Below are positions 55,712 to 64,000 of a stretch of DNA of 64,000 bases, one piece after another; positions within the stretch are counted from its first letter, which is position 1; each line of letters starts with the position of its first letter. The notes beneath the pieces were generated by a model that saw only the letters and a list, made by a program, of their open reading frames with translations, did not search any database and was not told where the DNA came from. This stretch comes from Ephydatia muelleri. Its lineage: Eukaryota > Porifera > Demospongiae > Spongillida > Spongillidae. The DNA is taken from assembly GCA_013339895.1 (NCBI GenBank), contig JABACO010000004.1, positions 3,378,688-3,442,687 on the forward strand. The letters are read 5' to 3'. Both the position numbers and the translations under genes were made by a program.

Positions 55712-56008
55712 TTGGACCAGAATTTATTTTTGCTTGCAGGGGAATGTGCACAGCCCATACGAAAAGAGCAAATGGAGATATCCTTGAAGAAGAGGAAGAG
55801 AATAATAAAGAAGCAAATTTCTTTAACTTGTACATGTATGCTTTCCAGTAATTCCTATGTGATATACTTCTGGGGAGATGAGTTACAGTATTTCATACCA
55901 CCAGCAGATCTTCTTAACTCGGTTCCTATCGACTACATGCATCCAGACTTATTTGTGGTTCAATTCAAGCAATCAGAGAAGTCCTTTTTATTTGAGATAC
56001 ATGGATGA
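55712..56008 (+). CDS. Hypothetical ORF/exon, 98 aa (copy 2)
   Basis: Duplicate of 2039-2335; see the splice-like TTGCTTGCAG just upstream of 55742. No family recognised. Confidence 0.2.
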   Translation: MDQNLFLLAGECAQPIRKEQMEISLKKRKRIIKKQISLTCTCMLSSNSYVIYFWGDELQYFIPPADLLNSVPIDYMHPDLFVVQFKQSEKSFLFEIHG

Positions 56009-56751
56009 GTGCCCTTCCTCTTACTGCACAAAACACACACTAGACTTCGTAGACACAGTGTGGGTGCAAACCGTACCCACCTCACTATGACGCAACTTCG
56101 TACAGAGCCATTGTGAGAGCCGCATACTGCTTGTGAGCACAAAGGCACTGAATAGGGGCAAGAGAATAAGTGCTAATCAATCCAGAAGAAACCACACCCA
56201 CTCCACTGTGACACAACATACATCGTCCACACAGCCAGTCATGCTGCAGGTGGACTCTTGTGAGAACAGCGCGCGCACTGCTTGTGACCACAAAGTCACT
56301 GAACAGGGGCACGAGACTGAATAAGTGCTAATCCAGAAGAAACCTCATCCACTTCACTGCGACACAACATTGTTCACTGGTGCTGTGTTTGGACTTTGGG
56401 ATTAGTCTTCTACTACACATACAGGGCACTGAAACAAATACTGAAGAAATTTCAGACTCTCCTTACAGGGGCGGATCCAGGATTTCGGGAAGGGGGGTCT
56501 AATAACTATACTCACAAGTGGGGCTGGGTACGGGAAGGGGTGTGCCCCCTCCTGTGACAGCCAGGGGGTCTGGGGGAGCGCTGTAAGCTCCCCCAGTGGG
56601 GTCTGGGCCGCTTGTCTTACTTTTGCGCTTATCTAGCATGAAAATACACATACTTTTGACAAAGATATCAAAACAACTTAATGTAATATGATTTATAAAC
56701 ATGAAACTACAAATTAGCAAAGGCAACAGTTATATGTACTAGTGTTCAACT

Positions 56752-59333
56752 CTAATCAACAAAAGGATTCATTAGTAGCATTCTACGAGGGTGGCGATGT
56801 GAAAACTCTTCCACTACTTCTTCAGGGTCGATATCCACTTCTCTATGGCATTTAAGCAGAGCTAGACTGTCTTCCCCCATAGTGCTTCGTACTGCAGTTT
56901 TAAGATGCCTTAGAAGGCTGATAGATCTTTCACATTCACAACTTGTCACAGGAAGTGTAGTAATGATGGCAAGGAGAGCATGAATGTTAGGATAAAAATC
57001 CTTATCAGTATGCCTTAGAACCTTCTCTGGAGTGTCCAACTCATTTGCTTCTGATGGCATTATAGTGCATTTTATCTTCCACATGTCCATTCTGAGTCTA
57101 AGCCTCTGGAGAATGGAAGATCATCACCATAAAGCTTAAGTAGGTTAGAATAATCTGGTTCAGAGATGGTGGTATTGGAATTTACAATTTCGGATGGCAT
57201 CAGCTGAATGTATTCAACAATGATACTTATAGTTTCTTTATCAAACTGCATATCAAGTTCTGGTCCAACATATAGGGATGGTAAGGATTCGTTTATAGTG
57301 GTCACTTATATTATCAGCTGGGGGATTGGCACGATGCAGTCGCACAGGTGATATTCGAGGGCATGACTCTGTTACTCCAACACTTTACGGTATAGTTTTG
57401 CATGCAACCTGTCCACTTTAGATCGAGCTTCTTTAATAGCTGACTTTACAGCATCTACATCATTGTGTGCATGATCTACATCAACATATCATCCTTGAAG
57501 CTTTACACTAAGTCCTTTTGTGTAAGATAAGACATTGTGACTTATAACTAAAGCAGCAACAAAAGAGAACTGAGAGATGGCAAGCAAGAAAGAATTTGCA
57601 CATGACTCTCTGTTCCATTCTGATGCATGGCTTGATGCTATTTCTTCCATACAATATACAATTGGCATAAAAAGGTCTCAGAAAACTTCAAATACTTCAT
57701 GGCATTCAACCCAACATGTTCTACACATCTGCTTCATCTTTGACCTTTTTCTTCAGGAAGTAATTCTCCTATCCATTTTTCTAATGCAAGTTGCCTTTTA
57801 GGCCAATTACTGAAGAACCATGACAAAGAATCAGCAGTCTGCATCATACTGTTGATCTCTTTAACACAACAAAATTTCACTACACAGAGATTCAGATGGT
57901 GAGATGCACAATGTGTGTATACAGCTTTTGGGTATTTTGAAGTGATTCGAGCTGCTACACCCTTAAGTAATTCAGACATTGCTCCAGCACCGTCATAAGC
58001 CTGTCCTTGAAGTAAGTGTGGCTGTAGCTGCAAGACAGCAAGGTTTGAGATATTTTCTGAATTTGCTTCACCGGTAACCCCTGACACACACTCATGAAAA
58101 GCAATGAACTTTTCCTGTGGCACACCTTCTTCAACATAACATATGCAAATTGAGAGCTGCTCATCAGTAGCCACATCAGTAGCCACATCAGTAGCCTCAT
58201 CTGCAATAAAATATTTAGCCTGCTGGACTTTAGCAAGGATTTTGTTTCGAACGATGTCTCCAAAAATCACAATAAGTTCATTCTGAACAGTTTTGCTGGC
58301 ATTAGATGCACTATTCTTCAAGTGCTCCTCCAACACTCTATCTCCAGCCTGAATACGAAAATTGAGAAGAGCTAGAAAATTGCCATGGTTACCATTTGGA
58401 ACATCCTGAACATCAGGGCAATCATTTCGATGACCTGTAAATGCAATACCCTGGCGTCCACAGAAAATGAATGTTTCAACAATTGATCTGATTTTGAATC
58501 GATTTTCCTTCACACGTTGTGCCCTTTCTGCATTTATCTGGTTGTCGATTCTTAGTGCTTCACATTCCATTACAGAAATGAAAGTAGCAGCTTCTGTTAC
58601 ATGCCAATGGTGAAATCTCTTTCCTTCCTGGGTTTGATGAATAAAGTGCTCACTCTGCTTCTCACTTGGCTTTTTGAAATTTGTGAATGGTCTCACAACA
58701 AGGACCCCAAACTCATTCACTGAACACTCACACACTTCCCAAAAAACACACAGAACTTGCAATAACCACTATCTTGAGATTCAGAGTACACTAACCCATT
58801 ATATTTGCTAAGCCACGAATTTCTCTTTTGCCCATTTATACTATGGCAAGGAAATTTGTAGCTTGCAGCTGGTATAAAGTGCTTCTTAAGCAGGACATAC
58901 TATTCATTATCAGTTCATGTAGGTTACGTTCTGACTTTAGTTTTACTACCTTCTAAAATCTCCTGACGAAATAGCAGGGTGCAAGTCGTCATTTTGTTTG
59001 TTCTCACATCTGATTTCAATCAGTATTTGTGTTGAAATACCAGCACTATTTTCAGGGATGAAAGTAACGATGTTTGTTTAGCTTCCTGCATATCGTAGTT
59101 TGCAACAGCGTCTGATTCGATTGCTGCGTATAATAGACCACAGCTGCAGGCAGTGTTGCGCTTACTGTGACGGTATTACTGCCTGTCATCATGCTATCTT
59201 CGCCCAGTGTGCCCACTTTGACAACTGACTGTGTTGTGCAGGATTCTGATATCATAGTGTGCGGCACACTGACACAATTGTTTTCAGCCATGGTCAGTGG
59301 TGATGTTTTGTTTGAACAGCTAGCCTGAGCCAC
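56752..59333 (-). pseudogene. hAT transposase, broken (copy 2)
   Basis: Same domain order as copy 1. Here the N-terminal exon-like frame 59052-59333 is open from an ATG at 59333 (copy 1 is shifted by two bases near 5518). The catalytic region frame 57734-58762 has three extra residues (RSI after FKI). An additional frame 57072-57305 (DDLPFSRGLDSEW) is visible just before the C-terminal dimerisation segment. Breaks near 58740 and 57080 remain, so this copy is also defective. Confidence 0.85.
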
Positions 59334-60187
59334 GTCTGTGCCCTCTGTGGGTATCGTGGAGCCTCTAGCGTTAACACTGCGTCCGCGAGTAAAGTGGATT
59401 CGAAACTAAAAAACTTAAAGATCCGCTAGCAACAGAATCACAGGTACTAGTTGTAAAATAAGTCGAGTAAACTTTTACACTATGCTCGCATTATAATTTA
59501 TAAGAGCTGCAACTATCACAGTTTTGATGCACGCACTTTAAATAAACTAGTTCGGTACTACGCTTATCATTTTATCATTTTATCATTTCACACCCCTTCC
59601 CTTTTTGACTGTAAATTCATAAGCTTTCATAAGCCATCTATACTAATGCAGCTCTTAATTGGTTTCCTTGAAAATAAAAATTACGTGTGCATGCAGACTC
59701 GCAAAGCAGCGTGCAAAGCAGCAAAGTTAAACCGCATGCGGTAAATGTATAACGTTCTATATAGACACGGTACAACACACGCACACAGTAAATAAAATAC
59801 ATTGCATATGATTGAAAAAGCATTCAGAAGTTCAACTTTAAGTATATCGCCGCATTTGTAGCATCCAGTAAGTTGAATGATCTCTCACAAAATGCATCCA
59901 ATGTTGTCTCAAGAGTTGTACTTCTACATTCCTGTATTTGAAAAGAAAAATACTCATCAGCGGATCTTTTTTACTTCCCCTCTAAAACGGCCTAAATTTA
60001 CCCACTTTACTCGCGGACGCGATGTTAAATCTATGGAGCAATAGTTATTGAGTATACGATCGCCTTAAATTAATAGAACAGAAAACTTGCTGCAGAGTGT
60101 ACTTACCAATTCAAACCAAAAAACTGAGTCAAATCCAACTCATGTTTCCATGCTTTAGTTGGAACACAGCCGTCGCTACTTCGCATA

Positions 60188-60279
60188 GTGCTCTTTGAAC
60201 GCTTCATATTGGAACGTGTCAATTAATTAATTATTCGTAATTAATTGACACGTTCCAATATGAAGCGTTCAAAGAGCAC
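60188..60279. repeat. Perfect 42-bp inverted repeat (copy 2)
   Basis: Same arms and loop as 6505-6596, unchanged. Confidence 0.95.
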
Positions 60280-60876
60280 AACGCTAATTATTCATAGCTG
60301 GTCGGGGGATGAGGTAGACACCCCCCCTCTCGGATACGCCACTGCCTTAGCAATTCCTGGCAAACGTTCGTTAATTTCCCGCGCACGCGTCCATTGAAAT
60401 GTATGGAGGAAGTTTCACTTTGATCACCATAAATCAGGGAGAGCCGATAGTTCAGGTCTACAGACGTCCCATCATAATCTATCACTCTGCAGCTGCCTGG
60501 CTGATGTAATTTTTAGCATAAGAATTAGTACTCCAATAAGCGTTTTATAATGATTTTTTAACCGCGTGACAAAAGTTCTGCAGCTAGCTATAGCTGCGTT
60601 GGACGTAACGAACTCAGACACGATCGATCACACGCAACTCTGGTATGTCCTCTGACTTGTTTGGGTAGGAACTAGGAACGCATGTTTGTGGATCGATACG
60701 TATAAACTCGGAGTTTTGACTTGATTGAGTTAGACTACTTAAAGTTTATTCTCTATGAGTTAGGTCTACCCTATATGTACATTGTACTGCTTTTGTTGGT
60801 TTTCAGCAAAAGGTGCAAAACTAAGGCATCACACTATGCATGAGGCTAATTATGTAAGTGGAGGCTGTTTTAAGTA

Positions 60877-61078
60877 AGTCTACATCTAAACCACTAATCT
60901 TATGGCCACGTGCTGGAGATATACGAGTATGATAGCTGGTACGTTTATTGATAAGTTACATTGCTAATATTTGGGTTAGTCTACATCTAAGCCACTAATC
61001 TTATGGCCACGTGCTGGAGATATACGAGTATGATAGCTGGTACGTTTATTGATAAGTTACATTGCTAATATTTGGGTT
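60877..61078. repeat. 101-bp tandem duplication unique to copy 2
   Basis: AGTCTACATCTAAACCACTAATC.. (60877-60977) is followed immediately by a second unit (60978-61078) with one visible substitution. Copy 1 has a single unit at about 7193-7293. It is a recent event after the two copies separated. Confidence 0.95.
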
Positions 61079-61514
61079 GGTGTTCGACATTTTGGATACA
61101 ATGTGTATAGGAAGGTATGACGCAGCCACAGTACGACGTATTATTACTTAAAGGCATATTTGTTTCTGTTGGAACTTTTACTTACGCGAGCGTGCATGTC
61201 CACATTTGTACGTGCCGTCATTCTAGAATTTGAAACGCACGAACTGTCGCAGGATAAATTAGGTAGTGATCGGCATGCGCGATAGCGTAGGTAGTGTTCG
61301 GCATCCATGTGTTATTATTTAAAGGGAACGTAGGTGCTTTAACCTATACATACTGCGTCCTAAGACAACCCAGAAGGATGGTTTTTAGCCTGTTTTGAAA
61401 TATTGAAATGTCTTCTTTGAGGCTCTGTATTGTGTTGAAAGTGCGGTTTCCGATCACTCCCTACTGCCGACCATACCTCACATTACCCTACACGACAGAG
61501 ACGAACAATTGAAT

Positions 61515-61874
61515 GTGGTTCCCATCAAAGGTGAGATAATACAGTGTTCTGAACTGCCTAGTTTAACAGTGAGGGAGTGCGTTTGCTGAAGGCTCTCAGT
61601 TGCTGTTTGAAGAGACGCTGGGGTGGGGAGGAGGAGAGAGGAAGGAGTTAATAAAGGAGGAAGAGGTTTGAGGTTGAGTCCTGTCTTGTGCCAAAGAGAC
61701 CATATGAAAGCAAAGCAGCAGGAACCAACCCTCCAGTTTGGGACACTGTAGAAATACATTCCTCCTTGTTTCAGGTGAGGATCTGATGATATGTGTGACC
61801 TGCCGTGTAGGAATGAAATACTTATTGCTTGCAGTGGGTATGACTAACAACATGTTTTATGCTCGCTTGCTTAA

Positions 61875-61913
<39 letters not shown>

Positions 61914-62268
61914 ACTCCACGAATATGACTATATAGGTACCATTGGATGTAACTGGGGTTGCTTGAATGTGATTCCCCATCAAAGGTGAGGGAATTAATA
62001 CAGTGTTCGGAACTGCCTAGTTTAACAGCGAGAGATTGTGTCAGCTGAAGGCTCTCAGTTGCTGTTTGAAGATGCCAGGGTGGGGAGGAGGAGAGAGGAA
62101 GGAGTTAAGGAGGAAGAGCTTTGAGGCTGAGTCCCGTCTTGCGCCAAAGAGGCCGTATTAAAGCAAAGCAGCAGGAACCAACCGCCCAGTTTGGGACATT
62201 CTAGAAATACATTCCTCCTTGCTTCACTTGAGGATCTGATGATATGTGTGACCTGCGTGTAGGAATGT
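61515..62268. repeat. Tandem duplication, about 440-bp period (copy 2)
   Basis: Counterpart of 7730-8468. The (GT)n spacer is longer here (61878-61910), and the second unit starts at about 61969. Confidence 0.85.
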
Positions 62269-63359
62269 AATACATGCAGTTATTGCTAGCAGTGGGTGTG
62301 ATCAGCGATGCATGGCTCGTGAGCAGTGAGGTGCCTATTCTTTGTTGTGTGAAATGCATTAGTTTTGTTGGACAATACTACAAGCCACACTACATGCACT
62401 ACCCAAGCGCAACACGTGAGTTGAAGGGGGGTGTATTGGACGTTACAAAACTCCAGAGGATTTGTACCGACCAGTGTCATCTCCGCTGAGCCCACCTACT
62501 CCGCTGAGTCCACCAGGTAGATATTTGCCACTGTGGCTGCTCTGTGATACGCGCATTACTCCCGTACATGTTAATTAGTACAGCAGACGAATCAGACGAA
62601 GAGACAGAAGCCGCAATTCCAGAGGAAGCAGCTGAAGGTAACCATGATGCCCTGCTGCGTCCTGTACTTGTACGTACACGTGACAACAAGCAGGGACTTT
62701 AGTCACAATGAATTTGAATCAGAGTCCACGGACGACGACGGAGAAACAAAAACCATGTACCCGCGACTGTCCATAACGGTAATTATCAGAGTCCAACAAG
62801 GTCAAAGATGACGTAGGATACCACTACATCAAACCGAACAGGTCTAAGCCACGTACTGTGTATATGTTAGATTCTTATTACGCCACAACTTGTGGATATG
62901 TGCATGCTTTGTATGAGGGAGGAGAGCTCATGTTTCCTATTTGCGCGCTTTCGACCCGCAACTTATAGAATTAGACCTGTTAATATGTAGGGTGCTCTCA
63001 GACAAGCACGTCTGCACACAGTCGTACCCTTTATGTGTTGTAACCAGAAGATTCCTGATGGAACATATACATCATTGATTGAATAGACATGCCCACCAAT
63101 CTCTTATTTGACGACAATGGCATCAAAGACACTCTTCACATGCAGACTACCCCACAAATGACAAGGTACATGTATGTATCTCAGTATACACGTGTGTATT
63201 TCAATTACTGTACACTGTTCTGATTCTTGTCTGCGACATACTCTGCAATCTATATACCACAGTCCTGACGTGCACGTGTTAGAGGAGGACACTATACACT
63301 CTGGAGTCAACTTGGTTCCTACGTACTACCACCTGAGGGATGTACACGAGACCTGCGGA

Positions 63360-64000
63360 ATACGAAAGCTTCTCACAGGTGAGAGGATGCTGGTCCACTT
63401 TGATCCCTCAAAGAAAATTGCCCTCTCGTGTGATGCCTCTCCTTATGGAATCGGAGTATAGTGTTATCACACTTGCAGGCCAGGAAGATGGGTCAGACAG
63501 ACCAATAGCGTATGCATCACGGTCTTTGGCACCTGCAGAGAAGAACTATTCACAAATAGGAAAGGAAGGTTTGGCTGTAGTATGGAGTGTTAAGAAGTTT
63601 CACCAGTTCCTCTTTGGTAGACAGTTTGTTGTGTACTCAGATCACAAACCACTCCAGTTTCTCTTCAGTGAGACAAAACCAGTGCCAACGATGGCCTCTT
63701 CCAGGATACAAAGATGGGCACTAACTCTGAGTGCGTATAACTACCAGATGGTGTTCAGACCAGGCAAAAATCAAGGCAATGCTGATGGGCTAAGCAGATT
63801 GCCTTTGGCGGAGGCCCCTGAAGAGGTCCCTACACCTGCATGGGGATACAATACTCATGCTGCTACATCTATTCGACTTTGGACAGACAAAGACCTGGTG
63901 CTCTCGATGGTCAGGAGAATGGTGCTTCATGGCTGGAGAACACAGTCAAACGAACAATTCAAGCCTTACGAATGCAGGAAAAGTGAACTTAGTGTGGAAG
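63360..64000 (+). pseudogene. Ty3/gypsy RNase H fragment (copy 2, cut by window edge)
   Basis: Duplicate of 9600-10240: HFDPSKKIALSCDASPYGIG, frameshift at 63461, IGKEGLAVVW, YSDHKPLQFL, NADGLSR. It presumably continues into integrase beyond the window. Confidence 0.9.

Larger units (their letters stand above)
56466..60344 (-). mobile_element. hAT-type DNA transposon, decayed (copy 2)
   Basis: Same element as 2793-6659, with the right terminus better preserved (..CGGATACGCCACTG). The left tip CAGGGGCGG and right tip complement CAGTGGCG are inverted-repeat termini, and CCTTA flanks both ends (56461-56465 and 60345-60349). The 42-bp palindrome is at 60188-60279. Confidence 0.68.
53665..64000. 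repeat. Copy 2 of the >10-kb direct duplication
   Basis: Direct repeat of 1 to about 10240. The left junction in this copy falls where unrelated AT-rich sequence (ending around 53664) gives way to the sequence seen at base 1. The copy contains the same hypothetical ORF, hAT element, 440-bp tandem duplication and gypsy RNase H relic, and ends only because the window ends. Shared lesions, such as the gypsy frameshift at 9700/63461, show that the decay predates the duplication or allele split. Confidence 0.97.

Overview
This is an animal genome window, not a bacterial or viral one. Genes are split by short introns (about 50-200 bp, GT..AG), and most of the sequence is AT-rich non-coding DNA. There are microsatellites, poly-G/poly-C runs, Ty3/gypsy, LINE and hAT elements, and animal genes such as a CtIP/RBBP8 homologue and a class A GPCR. 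The repertoire (compact introns, sponge/cnidarian-type lineage-specific GPCRs, chromodomain genes, transposase-derived genes, Gmr1-type retroelements) fits a demosponge such as Amphimedon best. That assignment is inference. A run of 1000 Ns (36521-37520) is an assembly gap.

The most striking large-scale feature is a long direct duplication. Positions 1 to about 10240 recur at 53665-64000 in the same orientation with only scattered substitutions and small indels. Each copy holds a hypothetical ORF, a decayed hAT (TTF zinc-finger/ZMYM1-like) transposon of about 3.9 kb, a tandem duplication of about 440 bp, and the 5' part of a truncated Ty3/gypsy relic. It is either a tandem segmental duplication with a period of about 53.7 kb, or two haplotypes joined in one scaffold.

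Layout of the unique middle part: gypsy relic with its putative 3' LTR (9.6-11.7 kb); a GPCR with one frameshift in TM1 (12.6-13.8 kb) and two relics of paralogous receptors (15.9 and 17.0 kb); a LINE relic (14.0-14.4 kb); a broken chromodomain ORF behind a cluster of AACCGGTT motifs (14.4-14.9 kb); a rearranged gypsy relic (17.2-19.1 kb); a 24-bp minisatellite (21.5-21.7 kb) with a second field at 28.4-28.8 kb; a secreted Cys-rich two-repeat protein (23.0-24.0 kb, minus); a 1.8-kb foldback element (25.4-27.2 kb); a decayed gene for a Cys-rich/coiled-coil protein (29.6-30.4 kb, minus); a nest of palindromes (30.7-31.4 kb); a three-exon CtIP/RBBP8/Sae2 homologue (31.6-33.5 kb); a three-exon chromodomain gene (35.6-36.25 kb, minus); a LINE RT relic cut by the gap (37.5-38.25 kb, minus); a two-exon Fe(II)/2-oxoglutarate dioxygenase of a type familiar from fungi (39.1-40.8 kb, minus); an intron-rich transposase-derived gene retaining the D/D/E positions (41.8-44.5 kb); and a 5.2-kb LTR retrotransposon (46.0-51.2 kb, minus).

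The LTR element at 46.0-51.2 kb has near-identical LTRs and the pol order protease-integrase-RT-RNase H. This is the Ty1/copia-like order on a Ty3/gypsy-type polyprotein that characterises the Gmr1 group. It is the most distinctive system in the window. The host genes show no operon-like cooperation. Their main common theme is chromatin and DNA repair (CtIP, two chromodomain genes) set in a transposon-dense neighbourhood.
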